Below the pieces are notes generated by a model that was not told the DNA's origin, searched no databases, and worked only from the letters and a program-made list of their open reading frames with translations. Below are positions 47,533-56,807 of a stretch of 64,000 nt of DNA, piece by piece. This DNA comes from DATCYZ01 sp036526195 (GTDB taxonomy: Bacteria; Pseudomonadota; Gammaproteobacteria; Burkholderiales; SG8-39). Every line of letters begins with the position of its first letter. Within the stretch, counting starts at the first letter, position 1. A program made the translations under genes and the position numbers. The stretch is from contig DATCYZ010000033.1 in assembly GCA_036526195.1 (NCBI GenBank), positions 114,559-178,558 of the forward strand, written 5' to 3'.

Positions 47533-48990
47533 ATGGGCAAAATCACCGGATTCCTCGAGTTCGAACGCCTCGCCGAAGCCGCCGAGCCGCCGGAGGCGCG
47601 CACCCGGCATTACCGCGAGTTCGTGCTGCACCTCACCGACGCGCAGGCGGCGGTGCAGGGCGCGCGCTGCATGGACTGCGGCACGCCCTTCTGTATGTCC
47701 GGCTGTCCGGTGAACAACATCATCCCGGACTTCAACGACCTTGTGTTTCGCGAGGATTGGCAGCGCGCGATCGAGACGCTGCACTCGACCAACAACTTCC
47801 CGGAGTTCACCGGCCGCATCTGCCCGGCCCCCTGCGAGGAAGCCTGCGTCCTGCGCATCAACGACGATCCCGTGGGCATCAAGTCGATCGAGCACGCGAT
47901 CATCGACAAGGCCTTCGAGGAAGGCTGGGTGAAGCCGCTGCCCCCGGGAGTGAAGTCGGGCAAGCGCGTCGCCGTGGTCGGCTCGGGGCCGGCGGGGCTT
48001 GCCAGCGCGCAGCAACTCGCGCGCGCCGGCCATGAGGTGGTGGTGTTCGAGAAGAACGACCGCGTGGGCGGCCTGCTGCGCTACGGCATTCCGGACTTCA
48101 AGATGGAGAAGTGGCTGATCGACCGGCGTGTCGAGCAGCTTCGGGCCGAGGGCGTCGTGTTTCGCACCAACCACGTGGTCGGACGCGCGCCGGTCGGCGC
48201 GGGCAATGCCGCGGCGACCGTGCTCGATGCGGCCACCATCGCCGATGAATTCGATGCCGTGGTGCTCGCGGGTGGCGCCGAGGTGCCGCGCGACCTGCCG
48301 GTGCCGGGCCGCGAACTCGACGGCGTGCACTTCGCGATGGATTTCCTGCCGCTGCAGAACCGCCGCGTGGCCGGGGACACCGGCGTGGCCGACCTGTGGG
48401 CGAAGGACAAGCATGTCATTGTCATCGGCGGCGGCGACACCGGCTCGGACTGCGTCGGCACCTCGAACCGCCACGGCGCAAGATCGGTGACCCAGTTCGA
48501 GCTGCTGCCGATGCCGCCCGATCCCGAGGCCAACCCCGTCTGGCCGTACTGGCCGACACGGCTGCGCACGTCCTCCTCGCACGAGGAAGGCGTCGAGCGC
48601 GACTGGTCGGTGGCTACCAAGGCGCTGACCGGCAAGGACGGCCGGGTCACCGCCCTGCAGGGCGTGCGGCTCGAATGGAAGGACGGCAAACCCGTCGAGA
48701 TCGCCGGCTCGGAATTCACCCTGCCGGCGGACCTCGTGCTGTTGGCGATGGGCTTCGTCTCGCCGGTGCAGTCGATGCTCGAATCCTTCGGCGTCGCCAG
48801 GGACGCGCGCGGCAACGCGCAGGCCGCCACCGAGGGCGCAGGCAGCTACCTCACCTCGGTGCCCAAGGTGTTCGCGGCAGGCGACATGCGCCGCGGCCAG
48901 TCGCTCGTGGTGTGGGCGATCCGCGAAGGGCGCCAGTGCGCGCGCGCGGTGGACGAGTTCCTCATGGGCACGTCGGTGCTTCCCCGCTAG
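47533..48990 (+). CDS. gltD: Glutamate synthase (NADPH) small subunit
   Basis: Electron-input subunit that passes NADPH electrons through FAD and 4Fe-4S clusters to GltB. The 485-residue protein has the N-terminal cysteine clusters (CMDCGTPFCMSGCPVNN; CPAPCEEACV), FAD loop VVGSGPAGLASAQQLA and NADPH loop VIGGGDTGSDCVGTSNR. The ATG at 47533, 2 nt after the gltB stop, gives the usual GKITGFLEFER start; the frame open upstream through gltB is spurious. Confidence 0.96.
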   Translation: MGKITGFLEFERLAEAAEPPEARTRHYREFVLHLTDAQAAVQGARCMDCGTPFCMSGCPVNNIIPDFNDLVFREDWQRAIETLHSTNNFPEFTGRICPAPCEEACVLRINDDPVGIKSIEHAIIDKAFEEGWVKPLPPGVKSGKRVAVVGSGPAGLASAQQLARAGHEVVVFEKNDRVGGLLRYGIPDFKMEKWLIDRRVEQLRAEGVVFRTNHVVGRAPVGAGNAAATVLDAATIADEFDAVVLAGGAEVPRDLPVPGRELDGVHFAMDFLPLQNRRVAGDTGVADLWAKDKHVIVIGGGDTGSDCVGTSNRHGARSVTQFELLPMPPDPEANPVWPYWPTRLRTSSSHEEGVERDWSVATKALTGKDGRVTALQGVRLEWKDGKPVEIAGSEFTLPADLVLLAMGFVSPVQSMLESFGVARDARGNAQAATEGAGSYLTSVPKVFAAGDMRRGQSLVVWAIREGRQCARAVDEFLMGTSVLPR

Positions 48991-49002
48991 GCCCGCACGC
49001 CG

Positions 49003-49644
49003 ATGAATGCGCCGCCGGTCGCCGCCGAGAGGCTCTCGGATGCGCAGATGCTCAAGCTTGGCGCGCACGGCATCACGCGCAGCTTCCCGAAGCAGACGAT
49101 CGTCCTCAGCGAAGGCGACGAGACCGACGCGCTCTACATCGTCATCGAGGGCCGCCTCAAGGTCTTCGTCGCCGACGAGCACGGCCACGAGATCGTGCTC
49201 TCGACGCTCGGGGCGGGCGAATACTTCGGCGAGATGGTGCTCGACGGCGGGCCGCGCTCGGCCTCGGTCATGACGCTCGAGCAAAGCCGCCTGCTGACCG
49301 TGCCCAAGGCGCAGTTCCGTGACTTCGTCACGAAGAACCCGGCTTTTGCGCTGAGCCTGATCGACAAGTTGATCCGGCGCGTGCGCGCACTCACCGCCCA
49401 CGTGAAGAGCCTCGCGCTGATGGATGTCTACGGGCGCGTGGCGCACCTGCTGCTCGACCTCGCCGAAGAGAAGAACGGCAAGCTGGTGATCGGCGAGCGC
49501 CTGACGCAGCAGGACATCGCCAACCGCGTCGGCGCCTCGCGCGAGATGGTCGGGCGCATCCTCAAGGACCTCGCCGTCGGCGGATATATCTCCGTGTCCA
49601 AGGACGGCATCGTGCTGCACCGCAAACCACCGCTGCACTGGTAG
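49003..49644 (+). CDS. CRP/FNR-family transcriptional regulator with cyclic-nucleotide-binding signature
   Basis: A 213-residue regulator: an N-terminal cNMP-binding beta-roll (residues ~25-120) whose phosphate-binding cassette reads FGEMVLDGGPRSASV, with the Glu and Arg-Ser that hold cyclic nucleotide in CRP; a dimer helix; and a C-terminal winged HTH (LTQQDIANRVGASREMVGRIL). The FNR-type N-terminal cysteines are absent, so it should sense a small molecule rather than oxygen. It starts 12 nt after gltD and may be co-transcribed. A nucleotide cyclase is encoded 10 kb downstream, a possible source of ligand. Confidence 0.92.
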   Translation: MNAPPVAAERLSDAQMLKLGAHGITRSFPKQTIVLSEGDETDALYIVIEGRLKVFVADEHGHEIVLSTLGAGEYFGEMVLDGGPRSASVMTLEQSRLLTVPKAQFRDFVTKNPAFALSLIDKLIRRVRALTAHVKSLALMDVYGRVAHLLLDLAEEKNGKLVIGERLTQQDIANRVGASREMVGRILKDLAVGGYISVSKDGIVLHRKPPLHW

Positions 49645-49766
49645 CCGGGCGGTTTCGTGCTGCGGCGCGAGGGTGCAAAAGTCGCAGGAACTAAGGGCAT
49701 TGCTTCGCTGTCTGGAAACTCCGGAGGCGCGAGACTGTTGACGCCGGATTCCTCAGGGAGGCCGCC

Positions 49767-49967
49767 ATGTCATTCAGGGAGTTGCTCCAGGCCATCGCGA
49801 TGCTCGTTCCCACGCTGGTGGTGCTGATTGCTGCCGCAGTGTCGATGGGCCATTCTGACGATCGACCGAGCCTGTCCAACGATTCGGTTGCGTCGGCGCC
49901 CCGCGCCCCGTATCGGCACGCTCGATCCAGCTTCGCGGCGGACGCCGAGTACGACGAGGGGCAGTAA
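49767..49967 (+). CDS. Predicted small single-span membrane protein
   Basis: A 66-residue ORF with a good ribosome site (AGGGAG, 6 nt before the ATG). Residues ~6-27 (LLQAIAMLVPTLVVLIAAAV) form one membrane helix, with a polar Ser/Ala/Arg-rich tail after it. No family recognised. It stands alone between the CRP-family gene and the signalling block. The ribosome site and helix favour a real gene, but homology would be needed to be sure. Confidence 0.5.
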   Translation: MSFRELLQAIAMLVPTLVVLIAAAVSMGHSDDRPSLSNDSVASAPRAPYRHARSSFAADAEYDEGQ

Positions 49968-50271
49968 CCGTTTCGTTCCGGCGCCGCTATACTTCACCGC
50001 CTCAGGGGGGGTTGCATGGTCCGTGGCGGTGGACGCCGCAGGGTCTTGTTCTGCACCGGTGCGCTGCGCGCAGCGACCGTCGCGCCTCGTTTTCATCTGC
50101 AGCCAAACCTCTGTCCCGAGCGCGCGAAGACGTCGCGGATCCTGCCGTGCGCCGACCGGGTGCCCGAATGAGGCGAGCGAGCAGCAGGGGCGCGGGCGCG
50201 GTCGAAAAGTTCCTGATCGGCAACAGTTCCGGCGCCGCGGCACCGGCGCTCCGATTCGCGCCGGGCGCCCA
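49968..50271. other. 304-bp gap before the signalling block
   Basis: No convincing gene is seen. It holds a TATACT -10-like hexamer (49988-49993) with no matching -35 and a 14-bp GC palindrome (50062-50075, CGCTGCG/CGCAGCG). It is the probable promoter and leader region for the downstream operon. Confidence 0.4.
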
Positions 50272-51255
50272 ATGACAACGCGGCGGGAGACGCTCAGGCT
50301 GGTGGCGGGCATCGGACTCTGTGCTGCGCTGGGCGCTCAGGCTGCCCGCTTGCCGCGGATCGGCTACCTGCTCCTCGGGCCGGTGTACGACACGCCCTCG
50401 GTCGAGCGGCGGGCGTTTCTCGATGGCTTGCGCGCGCTTGGCCATGTTGCCGACCGCACGATCGAGATCATCTACAAGTCCGCGGAGGGCGAGACGGTTT
50501 TCCTCGATGCCACGATCCGGGAACTGATCGACCTGCGCCCGGATGTGATCGTTGTCAGCAGTGCGGTGACGCTGCTTGCGCTGAAAAAGGCGACTCGCAC
50601 GATTCCGATCGTCATGCTGGCGATTGGCGATCCGGTCGGGGTCGGCGCAGTTGCGTCGCTTGCGCGCCCCGGTGGAAACATTACGGGCGTGTCCTTCATT
50701 TCGAGCGATCTCGCGCAGAAGCGCGTGGAACTGTTGCGCGCGGTCGCGCCGCGTGCCCGGACGCTTGCGGTCCTCTGGGATATGCGTAACGCCAATACAC
50801 GGAACGAGTCGAAGGCGGTTGAGGTGGCGGCGCGCGGGCTCGGTTTTTCAATCCGACCGATGCCCATCCGGTCCGAGACGGACCTTGCGGCCGCGCTTGT
50901 CGCACTTGCGAGGAATCGACCGGATACCGTTTACGTCTGCTTCGAAGGCCAGATCGTCGGTTCGCACGGTGCGATCCTTGCCCAGTTCGGACTGGATAAC
51001 CGCCTTCCCATGGTCGTGGGCTGGACGCCCCTCGTCGATGCCGGCGGCCTGATCGCCTACGCGCCCCACATGCCGGCGATCTTCGCGCGCGCCGCCTATT
51101 TCGTCGACCGCATCCTGAAAGGCGCGCGACCCGCCGAACTGCCGATCGAGTTGCCGACCCGGCTCGAGTTGGTGGTCAACCTGAAGACCGCCAAGGCGAT
51201 CGGTACCGCGATCCCGGGCGATCTGCTGCTGCGCGCAGACCGGGTGATCGAATGA
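50272..51255 (+). CDS. ABC_sub_bind-type periplasmic substrate-binding protein (orphan), copy 1
   Basis: A 327-residue periplasmic protein: twin-Arg-containing hydrophobic N-terminus (TTRRETLRLVAGIGLCAALG), then the type I binding fold of the ABC_sub_bind (TrpX-like, PF04392-type) family: RIGYLLLGP, RPDVIVVSSAVTLLAL, TRTIPIVMLAIGDPVG and ARPGGNITGVS. No permease or ATPase gene is nearby. The next gene is a paralogue, overlapping by ATGA, and both end in LLRADRVIE. Position before two sensor kinases suggests a ligand-presenting role. The ATG at 50272 is chosen because it gives an export signal. Confidence 0.85.
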   Translation: MTTRRETLRLVAGIGLCAALGAQAARLPRIGYLLLGPVYDTPSVERRAFLDGLRALGHVADRTIEIIYKSAEGETVFLDATIRELIDLRPDVIVVSSAVTLLALKKATRTIPIVMLAIGDPVGVGAVASLARPGGNITGVSFISSDLAQKRVELLRAVAPRARTLAVLWDMRNANTRNESKAVEVAARGLGFSIRPMPIRSETDLAAALVALARNRPDTVYVCFEGQIVGSHGAILAQFGLDNRLPMVVGWTPLVDAGGLIAYAPHMPAIFARAAYFVDRILKGARPAELPIELPTRLELVVNLKTAKAIGTAIPGDLLLRADRVIE

Positions 51256-52220
51256 AACGTCGAGCGTTTCTGGCGGCCGCCTGCGTGCTTGCCGCCATGT
51301 CGCGGGGTCACGCGCAGTCCGTGCGGCGCCCGCCACGGATCGGAACCCTGAACTTCGGTGCGCCGCCTGCGCCCGGCGGCTCGGCAGACCCGATCGAACG
51401 GCACCTCCGGATGCTCGGCTACGCGGAGCCCGGGCAGGTGGTGTTCGTACGGCGCTATGCGTCTGGCGATCGTTCGCACTTTCCCCGGCTTGCCGCCGAA
51501 CTGCTGCGCGCGGACCTCGATCTGATCTTCACACCCGGATCCGACGTGGCGCGTACCTTCGCGCGGACCGACGTGCGTGTTCCGGTGGTATTCGTGGTCA
51601 GCGACGATCCGGTGGCGACCGGCCTGGTGCGCAGTCTCGGACGTCCGGCCGGCCGGTTCACCGGCATCTCCCTGATGTCACCCGAGCTCGGCCCCAAGCG
51701 GCTCGAACTGCTCGTCGAGGCATTGCCGCGCGCACGCAAGGTGGCCGTGTTGTATGACGAGAACCATGCGAAATACCTGACGGAGATGCGCGCGCCGGCG
51801 GCCAGCATGGGGATCACCCTCCTGCCCATCCGGTTCGACACCGTGGCCGATTTCGAGCCCGCATTCGCGTCGGCGAAACAGGGCGGCGCGGCCGCGATGT
51901 TCGTCGCGCCGAACCGGTTCACGCTCGCCTACGCTGCGCGCCTCGCCGCCCTCTCGATCGAGCACGGCATACCCGCGATCTCGGCCTACGACAGCTTTGC
52001 TGCGGCGGGCGGGCTGCTGTCTTACGGCCCGGTCGTCGATGACGCAGCCGCACGTGCCGCGTCGATCATCGACCGGATCCTCCGGGGCGCTGATCCGGCC
52101 GATCTGCCGGTCGAGCAGCCGCCGCGGATCGCGCTCACGCTGAACCGGAAGGCCGCCCGCGCGCTCGCTATCGAGTTGCCAGCTTCGATGCTGCTGCGCG
52201 CCGACCGGGTGATCGAATGA
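51252..52220 (+). CDS. ABC_sub_bind-type periplasmic substrate-binding protein (orphan), copy 2
   Basis: A 322-residue paralogue of the preceding gene: signal peptide KRRAFLAAACVLAAMSRGHA, then PRIGTLNFGAPPAPGG, DLDLIFTPGSDVARTF, VRVPVVFVVSDDPVATGL and RPAGRFTGISLM, the family blocks. The copies look clearly diverged, so the duplication is old and the ligands may differ. It overlaps copy 1 by 4 nt and is followed by 84 nt, then the large kinase gene. Confidence 0.85.
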   Translation: MKRRAFLAAACVLAAMSRGHAQSVRRPPRIGTLNFGAPPAPGGSADPIERHLRMLGYAEPGQVVFVRRYASGDRSHFPRLAAELLRADLDLIFTPGSDVARTFARTDVRVPVVFVVSDDPVATGLVRSLGRPAGRFTGISLMSPELGPKRLELLVEALPRARKVAVLYDENHAKYLTEMRAPAASMGITLLPIRFDTVADFEPAFASAKQGGAAAMFVAPNRFTLAYAARLAALSIEHGIPAISAYDSFAAAGGLLSYGPVVDDAAARAASIIDRILRGADPADLPVEQPPRIALTLNRKAARALAIELPASMLLRADRVIE

Positions 52221-52304
52221 ACAGACGCCTCGACCCGTGCCGCGCGCTTGTGGCTTCCCGATGATTCCCCTACCCTCTGCCCCACGGGCTTGGGAGGGCG
52301 CGTC

Positions 52305-55300
52305 ATGGCAAAAAGCTCGAAGGCGAAGCGGCAGCGACGGACCAAGGCGCAAGCGCCTCAGCGTCCCCGACAAAAGGTGAAGCCTACGACCCGCGACGGA
52401 GGTCTGCCTGCCCCGGAGGCCGCGCTGCTCGAGGCCCTGCCCGCCGCCATCGCGGTCTTCGACGCCGATCGACGGCTGGCGGTCTTCAACACCGCATTCG
52501 CAGAACTCGGGCTGTTTCCGAAGTCGCTGCTCAAACCGGGTCGCGCATTTTCCGAGTTCCAGCGCCGCGATGCGAGCCTGAGGCGCCGCGGGCCGGGGCC
52601 ACACGAGGTGTCGCTTCCCGGTGGCCAGGTGCTGCAAGCAAGCAAGCGATCGTTGCCGGGGCGCCAGATCCTGCTTTGCTACGAGAACGTGACGGCGGAA
52701 CGGCTTGCCGCGGAGCGCCTCGATCTCGTGACCCGGGCGAGCAGCGAGGGCACCTACGACTGGGACATCGTCAACGATACGATCTACTACTCGGATCAGG
52801 TCTTCGAGGCGATCGGCCTGCGTCGCAAGGACGTGCCCGACGCAACGGCCTGGTACGAACGCATCCATCCTGACGACCAGCCCCGCTATAGCGAACGCCT
52901 GCGCGCCCATTTCAGGGGCGAAACCGACCGCTTCGAAGTCGAAATTCGCTTCCGCGGCCCGAGGGGCGATTGGCGCTGGGCGCGACAGCACGGGATCGGC
53001 ATCCGCGATGCGCGGGGCAAGGTCGTGCGCATGGTCGGTTCCACCGGCGATATCGATCGCCTGAAGCGGCTCGAGCAGGCGCTCGCCGAAAGCGAGGCGC
53101 GCTACGCGCTCGCCACACGGGCCGCCACCGAAGGCATCTACGACTGGAACGTCGGAACCGGCGAGCTGTACCTGTCCGATCGCGCCAAGACGTTCTTTGC
53201 GATCAAGGGTCGCAAGCTCACGCCGGCGGTCTGGAGTTCGCGGATTCATGCGGAGGACCTTCCCGCATATCGCGCGGTGATGGCGCGCTACTTCAAGGGC
53301 GAGATACAGCAGTTCGAGCACGAGTACCGCATTCAAAGCGCATCCGGCAGTTACAACTGGATCCAGGATCGTGCCGTGGCAGAGAGAGGCGAATCCGGAC
53401 GCGTGCAACGGCTGGTCGGCGCGATCACCGACATTAGCGCGCGCAAGCAGGCCGAGATCGAACTCCTGCAGGCGCACGACGAGACTGCCGCCGCCCTCGA
53501 ACGGCAGACGGCGACCGCGGAAATCCTGCGCGTCATCTCGGACTCGCCGACCGACGTGGCGCCGGTGCTCAAAGCCGTCGCCGAGCGGGCAGCACGCATC
53601 TGCGACGCGCACACCGTGGACATTGTTCTGGCAGAGGGTCAATCGATGCGCATGTCGGCATCGGTCGGGAACATCGGCCGACCGGGTGCGGCCGAATCGA
53701 TCCCCCTCAGCCGTGAAACCGTCATGGGTCGGGCGATTGTTGACCGGGCCGTTGTGCAGGTCGTGGATCTCCAGAATCCGCCGGAGGGCGAATACGCTCT
53801 TGGGCGCGAGCTTGCGCGCAAGTACGGCCATCGCACCATCCTCGCGGTTCCGCTGCTGCGCGAAGGCCGCGCCCTCGGAGCCATTCTCGTGCGCAGGATC
53901 GAGGTGCGGCCGTTTGAAGACAAGCACATCTCGCTCCTGCGGACGTTTGCCGATCAGGCTGCAATCGCGATCGAGAACGTGCGCCTGTTCAACGAGACGA
54001 AAGAGGCGCTCGAGCGGCAGACGGCGACCGCGGATGTGCTAAAGGTCATCAGCAGCTCGGTTTCGGACACCAAGCCGGTGTTCGAGAAGATCATCGACAG
54101 CTGCCAGGGGCTGATTCCCACGACGGACATCGTCGGGTTCACGTTCGATGATCGTTCTTTCGTGCATGTCGTCGCCACGCGCGGTCCGATGGCGGACGCG
54201 TTTGCAAACCACGCCGCGCGTCCGGTCGAAGAGACCTTCCTGACGCAGGCGCTGCATGAGCGGCGGGTGCGGGTCTATCCCGACCCGATCAACGGCGACG
54301 ACGTGCCCGAACGCCTGCGCAAGTTGAGCGAGCAAATCGGCAACTTCTCCTGGGCCGTGGCGCCGATCCTGACCGAAACCCGCTGCGTCGGTTTTTTCAC
54401 CATGACACGCAAGCAGGGTGAGGTGTTCGCAGACAAGGAGATCGATCTCCTCAAGGCCTTCGCCGACCAGGCGGCGATCGCGATCCAGAATTCGCGCCTG
54501 TTCAACGAGACGGAAGAAGCGCTCGAGCGTCAGACGGCGACCGCGGAGATCCTGCGGGTGATTTCCAGCACGCCAACCGATACGCAACCGGTTTTCGACG
54601 CGATCGCGGCCAGCGCCAGACGGCTGTGCGACGCAGGTGCCGTCGTCGTGCTGGGCTACGACGGACGGGTGATTGACGTCGCCGCCCTCGACTCCGTCAA
54701 CGTGGAAGGGGCGCAGCAACTGCGCTCCGCGTTCCCCATGCCAGCCACGGGCGGGAGCGTATCCACCCGCGCGATCCTCAACCGCGAGGTCACGCAAGTC
54801 CCCGACGTGCTTGAAATCGAGAACTACGTCCTCGGCACCGCAGCCAACGCGATCGGCTATCGCAGCGTCCTGGCCGTCCCCATGCTGCGCGAAGGCCAAC
54901 CGATCGGAGCGATCACTGTCACGCGCGCCATACCGGGCCTCTTCCCCGACCGGCAGGTCGAACTTCTCAGGGCCTTCGCCGACCAGGCCGTGATCGCGAT
55001 CGAGAACGTGCGTCTGTTCAACGAAACGAAGGAAGCGCTCGAGCGGCAGACGGCGACGGCCGAGATCCTCGCGGCGATGAGCGATTCGATGACGGACGCG
55101 CAGCCCGTGTTCGACGCCATCGTGCGCAACCTGCGCCGGCTGTTCGACACGCGCTTCGCGGTCGTTCAGCTGCTGAACGGGGAGACGATCGAGATGCCGG
55201 CCGCGGACGGCGAGCCCGGGTTCGAGCGGCTCCGCGATCACTACCCCCGGCCCCTCGACCAAACCACGATCGGCGCCCAGACCATGTTGGCGAGACGCGT

Positions 55301-56807
55301 CATCCAGTGCTCTCCGGTGATCGGCAACCCCGAGGCTGCGATCGGCACGCAGGCGTTCGCCCGCGAGTTCGGCTTCAACGCCGCGCTGTTCGCGCCGATG
55401 ATCCGCGGCGAGGCGGTGATTGGCGTGATCGGCATCGCGCATCGCGAGCCGCGGGTCTTCGACGATGATGAAGTCGCGCTCATCAAGGCGTTTGCCGATC
55501 AGGCGGTGATCGCGATCGAGAACGTGCGGCTGTTCAACGAACTTAAATCGCGTACCGAAGCGCTCACCCGCTCGGTCGGTCAGCTCACCGCGTTGGGTGA
55601 AGTCGGCCAGGCGATCAGCGCGACACTGGACGTCGAGACGGTGCTGAAGACCATCGTTTCGCACGCCATGCGCCTGACCGGACTCGACGCAGGGGTGATA
55701 TACGAATACGACATCGCCTCCGAGGGGTTCCAGTTGCGCGCGTCCGAGAATTTCGACGATGAAACCGTGGGCACGCTGCGTGGTGCGGAGTTGCGCGTCG
55801 GTGAGGGCGCGGTCGGCACCAGCGTCTCGGCGCGCAAGCCGACGCAGGTGCCCGACACCCACGCGCCCGGGTACCCGGCGCGCCTGCGCGAGATGCTCGA
55901 TGGCCCCGGGTTCCGGGCCGTGCTGGCGGTGCCGCTCCTGCGCGAAGAGCAGATTATTGGCGCGCTGATGATGCTGCGTCGCGCGCCGGGTCTGTTTCCA
56001 ACGGAAGTCGTCGAGTTGCTCAGCACCTTCGCCTCGCAGTCGGCGCTGGCGATGCAGAATGCGCGCCTGTTCCGCGAGATCGGGGACAAGGGTCAGCAGC
56101 TCCAGGTCGCGAACCAGCACAAGTCGGAGTTCCTCGCCAACATGTCGCACGAACTGAGGACGCCACTGAACGCCATCATCGGCTTCTCGGAAGCGCTCGA
56201 CGAGCGCTACTTCGGCGAGCTGACCGACAAGCAGGCCGAGTACGTGAAGGACATCCATGGCTCCGGCAAGCACCTGCTCTCGCTCATCAACGACATCCTC
56301 GACCTGTCCAAGATCGAGGCCGGGCGCATGGACCTCGACCTTGCCGAGTTCGACCTGCCCGGGGCGATCGACAATGCGCTCACACTGGTGCGAGAGCGCG
56401 CGCAGCGCCACGGCGTGCGCCTCGAGCATGAACTCGATCCGGCGCTCGGAACGGTGACGGCCGACGAGCGCAAGGTGAAGCAGATCCTGCTCAACCTGCT
56501 CTCGAACGCGGTAAAGTTCACGCCGGAGGGCGGGCGCATCACGGTGCGCGGGAGGCCGAACGGAAACATGATCGAGGTGGCCGTCGTCGACACCGGCGTG
56601 GGCATCGCGCCCGAGGACCAAGCCGCGGTGTTCGAGGAGTTCAAGCAGGTCGGCAACGACGTGGCCGCAAAGGCACAGGGCACGGGGCTCGGCCTCGCCC
56701 TCACGAAACGCTTCGTCGAACTGCACGGCGGCACCATCGGCCTGGAAAGCGCGCCGGGCAAGGGATCCACCTTCATCTTCACGCTGCCCTTGCGCGGTGG
56801 CGAATGA
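52305..56807 (+). CDS. Large soluble multi-sensor histidine kinase (three PAS, five GAF, HisKA, HATPase)
   Basis: A 1500-residue kinase with no signal peptide or membrane helix. Order: basic N-terminus; a PAS-like domain (~30-135); two PAS_3-type domains (~140-262 and 266-388, each ending in a GDI/TDI motif); five GAF domains (~399-565, 569-735, 739-907, 911-1080, 1082-1257); HisKA with phosphoacceptor His1282 in SHELRTPLN; and HATPase (N-box LLNLLSNAVKF, G1 DTGVGIAP, G2 GTGLGLAL). Four linkers with ERQTATA(D/E) recur about every 171 residues, showing tandem duplication of the GAF unit. ATG 52305 has GGAGGG 6 nt upstream. No receiver domain, so it must pass phosphate to separate receivers downstream. 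Overlaps the next kinase by 4 nt. Confidence 0.92.
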   Translation: MAKSSKAKRQRRTKAQAPQRPRQKVKPTTRDGGLPAPEAALLEALPAAIAVFDADRRLAVFNTAFAELGLFPKSLLKPGRAFSEFQRRDASLRRRGPGPHEVSLPGGQVLQASKRSLPGRQILLCYENVTAERLAAERLDLVTRASSEGTYDWDIVNDTIYYSDQVFEAIGLRRKDVPDATAWYERIHPDDQPRYSERLRAHFRGETDRFEVEIRFRGPRGDWRWARQHGIGIRDARGKVVRMVGSTGDIDRLKRLEQALAESEARYALATRAATEGIYDWNVGTGELYLSDRAKTFFAIKGRKLTPAVWSSRIHAEDLPAYRAVMARYFKGEIQQFEHEYRIQSASGSYNWIQDRAVAERGESGRVQRLVGAITDISARKQAEIELLQAHDETAAALERQTATAEILRVISDSPTDVAPVLKAVAERAARICDAHTVDIVLAEGQSMRMSASVGNIGRPGAAESIPLSRETVMGRAIVDRAVVQVVDLQNPPEGEYALGRELARKYGHRTILAVPLLREGRALGAILVRRIEVRPFEDKHISLLRTFADQAAIAIENVRLFNETKEALERQTATADVLKVISSSVSDTKPVFEKIIDSCQGLIPTTDIVGFTFDDRSFVHVVATRGPMADAFANHAARPVEETFLTQALHERRVRVYPDPINGDDVPERLRKLSEQIGNFSWAVAPILTETRCVGFFTMTRKQGEVFADKEIDLLKAFADQAAIAIQNSRLFNETEEALERQTATAEILRVISSTPTDTQPVFDAIAASARRLCDAGAVVVLGYDGRVIDVAALDSVNVEGAQQLRSAFPMPATGGSVSTRAILNREVTQVPDVLEIENYVLGTAANAIGYRSVLAVPMLREGQPIGAITVTRAIPGLFPDRQVELLRAFADQAVIAIENVRLFNETKEALERQTATAEILAAMSDSMTDAQPVFDAIVRNLRRLFDTRFAVVQLLNGETIEMPAADGEPGFERLRDHYPRPLDQTTIGAQTMLARRVIQCSPVIGNPEAAIGTQAFAREFGFNAALFAPMIRGEAVIGVIGIAHREPRVFDDDEVALIKAFADQAVIAIENVRLFNELKSRTEALTRSVGQLTALGEVGQAISATLDVETVLKTIVSHAMRLTGLDAGVIYEYDIASEGFQLRASENFDDETVGTLRGAELRVGEGAVGTSVSARKPTQVPDTHAPGYPARLREMLDGPGFRAVLAVPLLREEQIIGALMMLRRAPGLFPTEVVELLSTFASQSALAMQNARLFREIGDKGQQLQVANQHKSEFLANMSHELRTPLNAIIGFSEALDERYFGELTDKQAEYVKDIHGSGKHLLSLINDILDLSKIEAGRMDLDLAEFDLPGAIDNALTLVRERAQRHGVRLEHELDPALGTVTADERKVKQILLNLLSNAVKFTPEGGRITVRGRPNGNMIEVAVVDTGVGIAPEDQAAVFEEFKQVGNDVAAKAQGTGLGLALTKRFVELHGGTIGLESAPGKGSTFIFTLPLRGGE

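Noticed and set aside
50272..52220. Calling the two binding proteins part of a local ABC importer
   Set aside because: No permease or ATPase of the matching family lies nearby, and the liv genes 40 kb away have their own binding protein.
53500..55070. Regularly spaced repeats as a possible CRISPR-like or satellite array
   Set aside because: The ~513-bp period is coding, in frame, and corresponds to GAF domains with conserved linkers.
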